From Rallus limicola (lineage: Eukaryota > Chordata > Aves > Gruiformes > Rallidae), in the NCBI GenBank assembly GCA_022605955.1, contig JAKCOZ010000001.1:80836520-80900519 (forward strand): a stretch of DNA of 64,000 bases, read 5' to 3'. The position numbers and the translations under genes were made by a program. Positions 24,512-35,107 of the stretch are shown here, one piece after another. The notes under the pieces are model-generated. The model was given only the letters and a program-made list of their open reading frames with translations, searched no databases and was not told the origin of the DNA. The number at the start of each line of letters is the position of its first letter. Within the stretch, counting starts at the first letter, position 1.

Positions 24512-24517
24512 GTGAGT
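24512..24517 (+). other. Splice-donor-like site GTGAGT
   Basis: CAGAGCCCTG precedes GTGAGTGGTG. The donor hexamer is a perfect consensus, in the CpG-rich zone. It would end a first exon at 24511 if transcription starts upstream, around 24370-24450. Unsupported by any transcript. Confidence 0.35.
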
Positions 24518-24611
24518 GGTGAGCTCCCAGAATTTGATGTGTCAAGGCTTCTATTCTCGGGGCCGCTGCGGCGAAGCAGGAAATAAAGGTTGTTTTGGTT
24601 TTGGTTTTTGG

Positions 24612-24655
24612 TTTTTTTTTTTTTTTTGTTGTGTTTTGCCTTTTTTTTTTTTTTT
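24612..24655. repeat. Two poly-T runs within the CpG-island region
   Basis: T runs at 24612-24627 and 24641-24655 are separated by GTTGTGTTTTGCC. They split the CpG-rich region into two halves (24370-24580 and 24740-25025). Confidence 0.9.
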
Positions 24656-24669
24656 CGCTGGTTTTGGGT

Positions 24670-24680
24670 GGGGGGGGGGG
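24670..24680. repeat. 11-nt poly-G run
   Basis: An unbroken run of 11 G, followed within 11 nt by C-rich sequence (24691-24716). The two could pair as a hairpin on either strand. Runs of this length are error-prone in sequencing, so the exact length is uncertain. Confidence 0.85.
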
Positions 24681-24718
24681 TTGGCTTTTTCCCCCCCTCC
24701 CATCCCCCCACTCCCCTT

Positions 24719-24725
24719 TATAAAA
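24719..24725 (+). promoter_or_regulatory. TATA-box-like TATAAAA in the CpG island
   Basis: CCCCTTTATAAAAAC sits between a C-rich stretch and the CpG-densest part. A start of transcription would be expected about 25-30 bp downstream, near 24745-24755. The match to TATAAAA is exact, but AT-rich strings are common here, so its use is inferred. Confidence 0.4.
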
Positions 24726-24813
24726 ACAAAATCAGCAAGAAGCGTAGAGGAATTATGGAGCTTGGAGCTTGCCGAGCCGAGGGCAGGGGAAGAAGCTCCG
24801 CGTCGGCCGGGCA

Positions 24814-24852
24814 GGGGAGGAGGGCGGGCGGGGAAGGGGGGGTGGGAGTGGG
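24814..24852 (+). other. Quadruplex-capable G-rich stretch, plus strand
   Basis: At least six runs of three or more G (24814-24817, 24822-24824, 24826-24828, 24830-24833, 24836-24842 and 24844-24846) are separated by loops of 1-4 nt. It lies in the presumed 5' transcribed part of the island and could affect transcription or translation if it is in an mRNA leader. Confidence 0.85.
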
Positions 24853-24958
24853 CTGCGCCCGGCCTGGCGTCCCCGCCGCCGCCAGTGGGGGTCAGGCTCG
24901 ACAGCCGCGCCCGTGCTGCCGGCGGCGGGGGGAGCCGAGGGGTGGGGGGGCGTACGGG

Positions 24959-24964
24959 GTGAGG
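24959..24964 (+). other. Splice-donor-like site GTGAGG
   Basis: CGTACGGG is followed by GTGAGGGGG. This is a good donor match positioned about 205 bp after the expected start from the TATA-like box, a typical first-exon length. Alternative to the donor at 24512; neither is proven. Confidence 0.3.
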
Positions 24965-25030
24965 GGGCAGGGGTGGGTATGGGAGAGAAGAGGAGGAGGG
25001 GAAACGTTAATCCCTCGCTCGGAGTTTCTG

Positions 25031-25434
25031 TCTGGCAAGTTTTCATGCCTCTGTGTTCTGAGCATTTACATTATGCTCTGAATACCTGATTGCCCAGCCA
25101 AGCAGAAAAGGAACTCTACAGTGGATGCATAGTAAAAGAAAATGCTTCTGTGGAAGCCACCTCTGGGAATAGGAAGAACTAGTTGGTTTATAGGCTTCTG
25201 GTCCATTTAAGGGAGAGGGAAGGGTTGGATTTTTAATTTTATTTTATTTTATTTAACTCTCTCTCTTCCCCTGTGTTCTTTTTGTGTCTGGTTGGGGAAC
25301 TGGCACTTGGGAGTCGGGGGGAGGGGGTGGTGGAATATGTACTTTGGACAACTTCATATACAAAATCTTGGATGCTAAAGAATTGGGCGTCTCAGCCAAC
25401 ACAACGGTACTTATGCAGAGTTACTTCCAGCTGT
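25031..25434. other. Non-coding sequence downstream of the CpG island
   Basis: CpG density drops sharply after 25025. It holds an (ATTTT)n stretch at 25236-25254 and otherwise unique sequence, consistent with the start of a first intron if the promoter reads rightwards. Confidence 0.5.
25236..25254. repeat. (ATTTT)n pentanucleotide run
   Basis: Nearly four ATTTT units in direct succession. Short simple repeat. Confidence 0.85.
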
Positions 25435-25515
25435 TGGATAGGGAAGCCGAGGCATAGATAGCTGCAGTGATTTGCTCACAGCCACATGGGAAAGCCAGTG
25501 AAAGAAAAAGGAGAA
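25435..25515 (-). mobile_element. MIR/CORE-SINE-like relic, minus orientation
   Basis: TAGGGAAGCCGAGGCATAGA, then GCAGTGATTTGCTCACAGCC, ACATGGGAAAGCCAGTG. This follows the reverse MIR pattern of GGGAAACTGAGGC, AGTGACTTGCCCAAGG, TCACACAGC, AGTCAGTG. The fit across about 75 bp is good in order and spacing. Confidence 0.65.
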
Positions 25516-27454
25516 GGATGTGGTTCCAGGCCCAGATTGCTCAGGGTCTCCTTTTGTCCTCTCCTGCCCTGCTGGATGTATCACTTCTGTTAATCTTTTA
25601 CTGCTGTAGTGCTAAAGAAGGCCAGGGCAGTGCGTGGGCTGTTCCATTCATCATCCATCATCATCTCCCATACTATCTGACTTGAAGAAATGAATCATTT
25701 CTCAACTAACATTTTTCTACTCTTAACAAAGTAAGCATATAAGAAACACAGGGTAGCAGTCAAAATATTTTTATTTTGAGGTATTATCCTATTCTTTGAA
25801 ATGTGTCCCTGGCAGAAGAACAAGATGTTTTAATGGCACCGATGTATCTCACATGGGATATTAACCAGGAAGCATTCTTCTCACCCGTGTCTTGCTTTTG
25901 CTTTGGATTCATTCAGCAGGTGTGTCAACAAGCATGTGTCTGTGACCCCCAAGGAGACAGCCCCTCTCCAAACACTGCTAGTCACCTGTAATGTACAGAG
26001 AAGTCCTGTCACACTTTCCCTGCTTTCATGCCCAGTGTAACAGTCATGAGGGCAGTGTGTAAAGGCTGGCTCTGAATAGCCTTTTGCTGGAGTTACCAGA
26101 GGCATTGACATTGACTTCTGAGCTGAGCTCAGTACCAAATCACATCCAACCCAAATTAAAGTACTTGCTATGTCTTATAACCGATAAGTAAAGTCATGCA
26201 AGATTTGGTGGTTTTACTGCTTGGCAAGTTTTGCAAATATTTTCACTGGTTGCGATCCATGTGGGGTTCACAGTCCCTCCTCTGCTGAAGTTTGACTAAG
26301 CCTGAAAACTTAAGTGGAAGATAGACAAAACCTCTGAGTTTCATCTGGTTTTGTGTTAGAGCCATGAAGAACCGTGAACTCTTCTCTTTTCATATACAAA
26401 ACCGTAAGTTGACCGCAGACCTTTTTCAGCACTGAGCAGCGAGGGTTAGCTCTTTCTCCTCGTTCCCTGGTGCTGCAGAACCTCTGACTGAACTTAAACT
26501 AAATCACCAGCTCTTAACAAAACCCACAATTAAGTTGGCTGATCCCCTCAGTAAAGAATCTTACATACACATGGAAATAACCTTTGCATACATCAAAGCC
26601 CCAATCCGAATGGTACCAGCTTTTGACTAAATTGGTGTTAAGATCCCGACTTGGCGGTCGCATCACCTTTCTGCAGTGTACTCAAAGCAGCTGACAGATC
26701 AGAACATCCCAAACTTTCAGGCAGTTCACATCACAGATAGAAACATAATGGATTTTTTTTCTTTTCTCTAAATGGGCTATACTGAACGCCCACACACACT
26801 TTTGGGTCTGATCTTTGAAGCTTATCTGTGATTTACTTTCTCCCTCCAGGCAGTGTAAGTCTGAAAGACATAAGTACTTCTGAAATGGAAAGTTCTCAAA
26901 GCACAGTGCTAAATGTCTGAAACTTCAAACTTCTGCCTGTATAACACTTGTTCTCTGGATATACTGAAGTCAAGGACTGTCACTCTGGCAACTTTCACCA
27001 AAAAGGCAAAACAATGTTTTTCATCTCCTTTTTTTTAAGAGACTCTGTGTTGCTCTAAACCTCTAAATGTTTAAATTATTTAATTAATGTATTTATTCTG
27101 CAAGTCTCTGTGGTAGCACGGGAGCTTGTCTTCACTGCTATTGATGTACAGCAATGTCTTTCTTAGTGTATGTTATAAGCTGCTTGTTGACTGTAGTCCT
27201 GGGTCATAATGGTTTGTCTGTGGACTGAAATCATTAGGGTGACAATCTGCAATTTCAAATCATGTTTTAACCACCTGTTTAAAGACTCTGGGATGATAAG
27301 ATGATAAACTGTCTCATTAGTAGTAGCTTCTTTGTCTACTCTGTAATAGTTTACCATAGTTGCTTTAAAAAATGGAAACGAATGTGTACGGTTGTTCATA
27401 TATAGAGGCACTGTTTGCTTATAGCAGTAGCCATTTCAGTTACAGCATCCCTTC
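25516..27454. other. Non-coding stretch, no gene seen
   Basis: Frames stay below 86 codons, except for those that overlap one another near 25800-26140. A KLF/GC-box-like CGCCCACACACAC lies at about 26787. No transposon signature recognised. Confidence 0.55.
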
Positions 27455-27550
27455 TAATTAGTAATCTCAAAGTGCTTTATGTGCCCTGCCGAATTAAACC
27501 TCCCCATTCCACCCAGAGGTAAAGCGGGAAAGGTATCATCTCTTCCCTGA
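27455..27550 (-). mobile_element. MIR/CORE-SINE-like relic (3' part), minus orientation
   Basis: Plus strand: AATCTCAAAGTGCTTTATGT, then GAATTAAACCTCCCCATTCC, ACCCAGAGGTAAAGCGGGAA. This parallels the reversed MIR 3' half (AAAGCGCTTTACAT ... TAATCCTCACAAC ... GAGGTA ... GGGGAAACTG) with deletions. Moderate confidence. Confidence 0.5.
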
Positions 27551-28279
27551 CACAAGCGGAGAGAAAATGGTAGTCTTTCGCTCGTGTTGAAACCACCAGT
27601 TTATGCTTTTTTGGGAAGAGAACATATATTTATGTAGTAGAATCAAAACCACTGTTTTCTGCACAACAATTTTCTTTGATGTGATACGCTTGTTGTTCGG
27701 TGACTCTTAACTGCATCAGGCAAGAACAAAGCACAGAAAAGGATGTAATGATACAGGTATACAGATTCATAGGTACCGGGATACTTCAGAAGTACAAGAA
27801 CTTAAGCTATACCCAGAGACAATTTTTGCAGTAGAACAACATGAAAGCAACTGCCTCATTTTGAGGTATTCTAATTTCTTTTCCTATATTTTATGTTCTA
27901 AGCCTGTCTTTTCCAGAAGTTGAACATCAGCTTGTTTTCCAGGGTCACAACATTAAAACAGCACATTGAAACTTCCCTTCCTGTAAATCAGAAAAGAAAG
28001 TGAAACTCAATTATTAATTAAGACACATGACAGGGAAAGTTAGGAAAGTAAAAGGGATCTGTGAGTTACTGAGGTAAAACAGCCACTAACTGCAGGTCGG
28101 TAACGATCAGCTCTGGAGTTGTGTTGTGATGTGGAACATTTGAACGATTCCGTCACGTCCCCAGCGAAAGGACTGTCTCTTTAAAATAGCAAGGTGCGTG
28201 AACGGTGAAAACGAAGGGTTTTCTTCCTGACCTGGGCTGGCAAGGGGCGTGGATGAATAGTGCGGTGAGAATGAAGGGA
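27551..28279. other. Non-coding stretch with a small CpG cluster
   Basis: No gene. A few CpGs cluster at 28140-28250 around TTCCGTCACGTCCCC (a CRE/E-box-like TCACGT), above the local background but far below CpG-island density. Confidence 0.45.
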
Positions 28280-28420
28280 AACAGAGTAGGCTTTAGGAGA
28301 CCTGCATCCGTATCCCAGATCCATCGCTGTGTGATCTTTACCTCTATCTACATCTCACTTACCCACCCATAAAATAGAAATACTTTTTCTTGCCCTCACA
28401 GGGCTGCAGGAGAGGAAAAC
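28280..28420 (+). mobile_element. MIR SINE relic, plus orientation
   Basis: The best MIR match in the window: GGCTTTAGGAGACCTGCATC, CCCAGATCCATCGCTGTGTG, ATCTTTACCTCTATCTACAT, CCCATAAAATAGAAATAC, TTGCCCTCACAGGGCTGCAG. This follows the order GGAGACCTGGGTTC, CTGGCTCTGCC, GCTGTGTGACCTTGGGCAAG, TCTGTAAAATGGGGATA, CTACCTCACAGGGTTGTTG. Internal CORE and 3' part present; the tRNA-like head is missing or unrecognisable. Confidence 0.7.
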
Positions 28421-29599
28421 TTGACCAGATTCAGCCAGGTTCAGGCATGCTTAAAAGAAAAAAGCCTGTAAATATAGCACGTAGATCCCCCCCGTTGATG
28501 CTGTGTTTGTTTTTTCCTCTGTGCATGCTTCGAGTTCCTGGAACCGAGGCGAGTTCCAGAGCTAGCATGGGTCTGTGCTGCTGGCAAAACAAAGCAGGTG
28601 CAAATTACAGTGGAAATGAAATAGCTGGTGCTTTGAGGCGGTGGAGTGCCCAGTTCACCTCAGGGTATATGTCTGCGTTCACAAAACACGGCTATCACGC
28701 ACACCCTGATTCATTAGATGTGTTATCCGGCAAACAAGAAGCCTAATCATATTTTAGCGGGAACATTCTTATGATAAACTCTGCTTTAGTGAAACTCCAC
28801 GTATAGTGCAATTTCTCCCGGCCGTGTATATTACACGGTGAAGAAAAGCTACCCCGCTGCGTATCAGAAGGCTGTAATTTCATTTAGGGGTTCTATTGAC
28901 ATCGTAAACTGCAAGAGCAGAACTCAAGTGGCTATTTAAGTCATAGGAACTTCAAACTGAAATTACTGCCTGGCAGTAACTGGCCCTCCCCCCACGGGCC
29001 CCCACGTACATACTTCGTGTTTTCATCCCTCTGCCTATAAATAATAAATCTCTTCAGTGGCTTCGGAAGAGAGTGGTTCCAAAATACCACCGTCAGCGCC
29101 ACCCTGGCAGTCAGTAGTGCCTTCCAGACAGGCAGGGTAAGGAGCAGGAGGCCCCAGACAAGATAGGACCATGTCTGGGATAGCCGATGCTGCGCTCCGG
29201 CTCAGGAGGCATCCGCCAGCTGCAAGCAGTGAAAGGTGAATACGGCCGTTCTCGCTAGTGAGACAGATTGTTGCCATCATAGCTGACATACCTGACCTTT
29301 CCCACTTACAAGCTGCAGCTATCCACCCTGGAGCACGTGAAAATAAACGCATTGTGCCACCTGCGACACACAGGGCTACGACACGCCTCCCGTTTGGCAC
29401 TGCACCCTGCTGAAATCTGCCCTGCTGCTGGGAGACAGGGAGAGAGGATAGGTGTGGGGAGAGGGCTGGCTGCTACCCCAGGGAGAGTGGACCCAAACTT
29501 CCCCACAATGGGACCTGAAGCACCTGAGCAGGGATAAAAAGTAAATTTCCCCTCCTCCCCCCACTCCCCACCTCCCCGCCCCAGCCCCACTTCTTTATT
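28421..29599. other. Non-coding stretch, no gene seen; possible conserved segment 28780-28980
   Basis: The longest frames (121 codons, minus, 29035-29400; 118 codons, plus, 28390-28746) have no recognisable domain, and the second starts inside the MIR relic. The segment 28780-28980 is repeat-free and contains a perfect 7-bp inverted repeat (28822-28838). C-rich sequence lies at 29550-29590. Confidence 0.5.
28822..28838. other. Perfect 17-bp inverted repeat CCGTGTA-TAT-TACACGG
   Basis: Two 7-nt arms are exactly reverse-complementary with a 3-nt spacer. The geometry is that of a dimeric transcription-factor site (inverted half-sites spaced by 3, as for steroid-type receptors), though the half-site itself is not a standard one that I recognise. 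Confidence 0.7.
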
Positions 29600-30360
29600 T
29601 TAAGACTTTAGCAGTGCAGAAAGCAGCAGCCACCTTGACAGAGGTTCATATATTTCATTTGTGTGGGCTTGTTTCAAGAAAAGACTGAAGCCAGGGAGCG
29701 TTTGCTTTTTATCAGGAAAGCGAGGTTAACCATTCATTAGAGCTTGTCAAGAAACCTCAAATTTAAGCCAGGCACAGGAAGGCACTTTCATTAGGACAAT
29801 GGACCAGAATCATTAGTTTGTGTGCTGTAGATACCCAGCGCAGGCATTTTAATTTGACTATCTGAAAACCAAAGCATCTCAAGTTCACATAAATGTTAAT
29901 CTTTGTTTCCCTTATCCTCATTTTTTTTCCAGATAGTGGGAAAAGAAGTATTTTTTTGTACTCTGTGTTTCTGAGACCTTGGGGTACGAGATAGGTGTTA
30001 AATTACCAGTGGGAACAGAATTAATATTTATTTATTTTCTCTGAACCCGTTTGTCCCTTCTTACGTTTCACTTAACAGAATAATGGCTCACCGTGTTAAA
30101 TTTTAAAAAGAGCCCAGTTATATTATTAGTATTTCCATTCTTTATAAAGGAAACTTTATTTTTCTTTGGAGCTGGCTTTTTCCAGGAAAATCAATTAAAT
30201 CATTGCCTCTCCCTCTTAAATACCACCATCCTGTGATTGCTTAGACCATGGTATGGCTTAAATGAAACAGCAGCTTTGAAATTAAATAATCAAGGTTCAT
30301 GTAATTATTAGGCATGGCAGTCTGCAATAGCAGGGCAGACTTTTCTGGTCTGAAGGTGAG
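29600..30360. promoter_or_regulatory. Candidate conserved non-coding element
   Basis: 760 bp without recognisable repeats, rich in TAAT/ATTA homeodomain cores (for instance AATCATTAG at 29810, AACAGAATTAATATTTATT at 30016, GTAATTATTAGGCATGG at 30301). Texture is that of a developmental enhancer. Not verified by alignment. Confidence 0.3.
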
Positions 30361-31382
30361 CTGTTCACGCTTGCATTTCATCTGACTCGGAGCAGTAAAC
30401 TACACTTCTGAGCCTGGGTAGGCAGTTATCCTAAAGAACCAGCATGTGGTTTTCTCCGTGAATGCATGAGAGCAGCTTGCACTCGCACACACGGCGTAAC
30501 GGGGGGAAGCGAATGTTCAACTCCCGAGTTGCTGGCTGTGGGGGCTAGTCTTGCAGGTACCGGTAGCATCTCTGCTCCTTCTGCCTCGGCTCTGAAAAGC
30601 TCAAGGCAGGTCCTTTTGTGCCATCCATTCTTTACTCTCTTCTCCACCCCCTGCTTTTACGGACTCCCGAACTTGTTATGACTGAAGTGGCTGGCTGTGT
30701 GCATACTGCAAGTGAGAAAAGAAAGAAAAAAAAAGGAAGTCCACAAACTGTGGATAACAGCAGATCCCACAATACTAGTGAAATCAAAATAGGATGTTGT
30801 ATGCCAAGACAGAGTTCTCATGGTCCTTATCTCTGTATGGAATAACTGGAAGTGGTTACAGTTTCCTTCGTTCAGTATGACTGACTGTATCGAGGGCCGA
30901 GTATCTTGAGTGAGATATTGACTGCCTCATGGCATGCGTCCTAATTTCAGGACGTGATGTCCTGGCATGAAGATAGGGCAGCCTTTTGTCCCACTGAATC
31001 TCGAGTGCCTGAAATCTAAAGCTATGTTACTGTATTGGTGTCTGTCCAACAAAGATGTGTGTTCTACTTGTACCATGTGGAAAAATGAATAAAATATCTA
31101 AAGTTAAAAAACAATTCATAAACACCATATGCACATACATACTGCATGCACAAGTTCTCTTTGAAAATATTACAATGGGACACCCTTCCAGATTCTGGTT
31201 GCAAAAGACTGTAACTTAATTTCTTCTACAGGTTTTTTAGTCAAAAAATACTGCAACAGAGTCTGTTTCCTTCCAGATCCGTAGAAGTAGTAGAATAGAG
31301 TGTTCTTTAGAATGAAATATTGATCTGTTTGTCTAACATACGGTGCTTCTAAAGCTACGGACCTCTTAACGTGTAGGTACCA
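30361..31382. other. Non-coding stretch, no gene seen
   Basis: Frames reach at most 75 codons. A short purine-rich patch lies at 30717-30735. No repeat family recognised. Confidence 0.55.
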
Positions 31383-31495
31383 AAAATTAATTCACACCTG
31401 GGGATACTGAGGCAGAAATTGGTGAGGTGACTCGTCTAACACCATGCCACGATGGAGTCTGTCTGACTCCAGGTCCCCTCCTATGGCTGCTTGAT
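31383..31495 (-). mobile_element. MIR/CORE-SINE-like relic, minus orientation
   Basis: Plus strand: CACACCTGGGGATACTGAGG, CAGAAATTGGTGAGGTGACT, CATGCCACGATGGAGTCTGT, CTGACTCCAGGTCCCCTCC. This parallels the reversed MIR-type layout GGGGAAACTGAGGCA, GGTGAGTGACTTG, CAGAGC..., AACCCAGGTCTCCTG. The part near the tRNA-derived end is recognisable. Confidence 0.6.
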
Positions 31496-33669
31496 GAGAC
31501 CTGGTGTAGCCTGGATGTGGATGTGGGAATGGAAGGCTCTGCTAGTCCCCCAGCCAAACTGTGGGGATGAAACATGCTGCTCAGGAGCCAGAGCCTCTCT
31601 TAGAGCAATGATACCTGGCCCTAGGTGAGAAAAGGCGCTGTTCCCAGCTGTGGAGTACCAAACTTCTTGTGCCACATGTCTCCTGGGGGAGGAATTGTCC
31701 TTTCTGTTGAATGCCTGGCTCCACCAAAAAGCACAAGGAGGGGCTCAAATGCCCTTTCTTTTCTGCAGCAGTACCATCGTTAGAGTTGCTGGCATAGTGC
31801 TCCAGTGTCTTTGTAAAACTGGAGAGAAGTTGCGGCGCTGGGCTAGCAATGGGATGGATGACATTGCTGCAGCAGGGAAAAAACAGAGAATATCTAATGC
31901 GCTCTTTTCTTCCCAGCCCTGAGATCTGCATCTGGGTTTAATCTTAGATAGGATCACTGGGGATAATCGTGGTTGGCAGTTTTTACTTTTTAATGACTTA
32001 AAATGACCCGTGATGTATTAGGCTCAGCAGTGTCACTCCATAAGCATGACTTCCTTGTGAGACTTCCTGCCTCCAATAGAAGGAGGGGTGCCGGCGGTAC
32101 CGCTTCTTCCATATTGCTGCTTTCAGAGCATGGTAGCCTGCCGTGTAGGGAATGCTACAGCTGTTTGTACTTTAGAAATATTAGTAGTCTGTCTGATACT
32201 GTATCAATGGGACTTGCTGCTCCATAAAATTGACTGCTCTGTAGAGCAAAGACGCAAGTACAAGGGCAAACTGAGACATTGGCTTTATTTGGATGTGTTT
32301 TCACATACTTTTGTGGGGAAAAGATGTATACTTGACAGGAGAAAGGCTAATTCTTCTCTGTCAGTCAGTGGAAGGCAGAAGGTTTAGTGAGAAGAGATCA
32401 GATGGGCTTGAATGAATTTTGTAATTCTGAACGTATCTAGGAAATAGAGCTGAATGATGTATAGAGAACTCCTCTGTCAGTGTGGAAAATTAGAGATTTG
32501 AACAAGATGAGTTTAATACTGAAATGAAACGAGAAGAACTTTATGATTAATAGGGTCTGGCAGAGACAGCATACTTATATATAATTTTGGAGGCTTTGGA
32601 AATGATCCTTGGGTAGATGTGGGTCTGAGGTTTTAGGCAAGAGAGGTGACCCGATGGGGAACTCCAACTGGCTTCTCTCTTTTCAGCAAAGGACGCAAAA
32701 GTTTGAGGCAGCAGGAGTATGATGGAAGAGTTAAATCTTCCATTTCAGAAATTCAGAGCACCTTTTCAGATATTTTACAAGGTTGAAAAGATAAATCAGG
32801 AATAAAGCATTTATCGAGCTGAAAGAGGCTTTTGGTTCATCTCGTGTTTAGTCCTGCTTCTGAAGCAACTCTGAGCGGATGTTTCAGGGCAAGATGTTTT
32901 CCTTCTTAACACTGCGTCAACCCAGCTGAGCAATACTGGACACTGGACATGGAAGTCAGCTTTTCTGACCCCTGTGGTGATCAACCTGCACCCTGAAACA
33001 CCAGTTTGGTACATTAACTCATAAATAGCAAAATGTGTAGATAGAGGAGATTTCCCTTGTCTTACATGGCTACAGATGCAGCTCATAATCATTAAAATTA
33101 CTCATTGGCCTGTGAGAAAAAAGCATGGAATTATTTTGTAGAAACTAACAAAAAAAAGGTAAGATTCACAGCTCACTTATTATCTTTATTCTGGGCAAAG
33201 AATTAGCTGCTTTATTATATTCTAAGGAACTTTAGAAACTTGGGTTGTTTTCCTCCTCAGGACATGGTGAAGTTGTAGGTATTTTGTCTCATGCACTCCT
33301 ATGTTGAAATTTTCCTTTAGAACAAGAATTATTTCTCCTTTTAACACCTACCTTTGAATTTTTTCCTTCTATAAAAGCCGTGTTTCCCTACCAGTGTTTT
33401 CTGATTTAGGATTATCTGTGTAAAGTCAGCAAGCACAGAATAATTACATCTAATACAGAATTCACAAGGAGCAAGGTTTATTAGAAATGGGGAAAGTGCC
33501 ACTCTGGTCTTTGCCTGCCTCTCTCCAGAGTCCCATCCTAGTGCACTTTCCTTTAGGTGGCACTCCCACATTAACTTGTGTACGACCTGAGCAGCTGTTT
33601 GTGATCTGTCATCTCTGTCTTGAAATATGATGGAGAGACTCAGGAATTATATTAATTGTGGTGTCCACA
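31496..33669. other. Non-coding stretch, no gene seen
   Basis: The longest frame is 116 codons (minus, 31581-31931), overlapped by frames on the other strand. No CpG enrichment or simple repeats of note. Confidence 0.55.
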
Positions 33670-33675
33670 TCCTCT

Positions 33676-33905
33676 CTTCATTAAAAGTTGAAAATTGCTG
33701 TTCAAATATTTCATAATCAAAAATTAATCCCAGACTACCTGTTCCAAATCATATATTATGCCCTCTGGGAATGAATCCCAAATCCCTGTTACAATTTGGA
33801 TGTTCTCTCCTCTGGGTATTGATTACAAATTCTGGTTATTGTTCACATACTTTGTCATAGGGGGAATTAATCTCAAGTTCCCATCTACTGTTCTGGGACT
33901 GAAAG
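33676..33905. repeat. Degenerate 48-bp tandem repeat (about 4-5 units)
   Basis: A landmark of the form ATTAATCC recurs with regular spacing: ATTAATCC at 33723, ATGAATCC at 33771, ATTGATTAC near 33818 and ATTAATCTC near 33866, i.e. 48, 47-48 and 47-48 bp apart. The units share further blocks: CAAAT, CCTGTT, TTCAAAT/TTCACAT and TCTCC/TTTCAT followed by TCTGGG. A weaker, truncated unit precedes at about 33686-33716 (GAAAATTGCTGTTCAAAT). Units are diverged, so the array is old. Confidence 0.7.
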
Positions 33906-35107
33906 CTATCTATAATTAAGATTTTTTTCTATTAAATGGATATTGACAATGAGATTTTCTGTCTACATCTTTGGGGTTGTCTTCTGGCAGGAAAACTCCG
34001 TCTCAGCTCATGGAGAGGTTCCTCATGCTGAGTACTTTGACCACCAATTTTCAGGCCACTGTGAGCGCAGGTGTTTTGCTTGGGCCAGTGGCATAGCTAG
34101 GGTGTTTTCTAGTGTTTACATTGGGTAGGAAGATGCAAACATTTTCACAAGGACTGTGTAAAGTGAAGCAGATAGGACGGCTGAATAAAACCAGAAGCGT
34201 TGCATCAGAAATGGACAGGAAGATGCAGTGTCCCCTCCTTTTCAGGTAGTGGTTAGAATAAGAATGAAAATACTGTGGTGAGAGGTGCAGTATAAAAACA
34301 CCAGAGAGACTGTGTATTTTTAATGTGTGAATCTGCGTTCTGTCTGGCTAGTTTCAGCAACTTTGACTACAAAAGCAACTGCTATTTTTTACACATGGAC
34401 ACAGTCATTTTTCCATATATGATGATGCAAAGTGCAGAGAATAAAAGCTTTCAATTCTATAGCTGTGTCTACCCCTGTGTCTTCACGGAAGGAAAATCGC
34501 ATCAGACCATCCCTGAATTCGGAGAAACTAGAACCTGGACCTAGGTTTTCGTGTTTCAGACCCACCGCTGCTGCTAATAGACATGGTGTTTCCAGTGGCA
34601 ACAGTTGGCTCACGCATTCTTTCACACTTCAGAGGAGATCCCAGTTTCCTTTTTTTTTTTTTTTCCCCTCTTCTTTAGCAGTGGGCAGCCCTGCAACCTT
34701 TTGATCATACCGACTTTGTACGTTACATGACTGAACTCAGCTATGCCAAACATCCTTTTAGAAAGTTTGACATTTGTGCCATTTGAAAAAAGAGGGGAAG
34801 AGAGAAGGAGCGAAGGGGAAGAATGAATCCTGGCGGCTTCCTCCTGCCCTTTTGATTAAGAGTGCAGTAAGTCAGCAGAAGAGGTGGGACTTTTAACAAG
34901 CAGGGGGGTGTGCAAGCTGGTTGTGATCTGTGATGTATGCACATACATGCACACAGAGGAACAGAAAGATAAAGGTGGAAGGTAGAGAAGAGTAATCAGA
35001 AATTACTATAAGAAATTAATTAACTGATGGAAAGTTCTTAGGGACAATGAAAGAGACTAGATGAGACAAAAGAGGTAGCCTTTTATACTGTCCTAAGCCA
35101 GGGGAAG
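33906..35107. other. Non-coding stretch, no gene seen
   Basis: Frames up to 90 codons with no recognisable product. A T run lies at 34650-34664. Purine-rich sequence at about 34786-34826. Confidence 0.55.

Larger units (their letters stand above)
24370..25025. promoter_or_regulatory. CpG island, probable promoter and first exon region
   Basis: The only strong CpG island in the window. CpGs are frequent from CTCGGCGCTCGCTC (24372) through GGGCGCGCTTCGCAGCC, and densest from 24770 to 24960, where GGCGG, CCGCCGCCGCC and CCGGCGGCGG occur together. Flanking DNA is strongly CpG-depleted, so the contrast is clear. CpG islands of this size mark promoters of broadly expressed or developmental genes. 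Orientation is not certain: a TATA-like box (24719-24725) and two splice-donor-like sites (24512 and 24959) favour the plus strand. No convincing coding start or known protein was found, so the first exon may be non-coding or belong to a long non-coding RNA. I cannot name the gene. Confidence 0.8.

Noticed and set aside
24516..25089. Several Gly/Arg/Pro-rich frames of 97-163 codons in the CpG island
   Set aside because: These are translations of G-rich and C-rich low-complexity sequence. Three different frames are open simultaneously and none has a convincing start or homologue.
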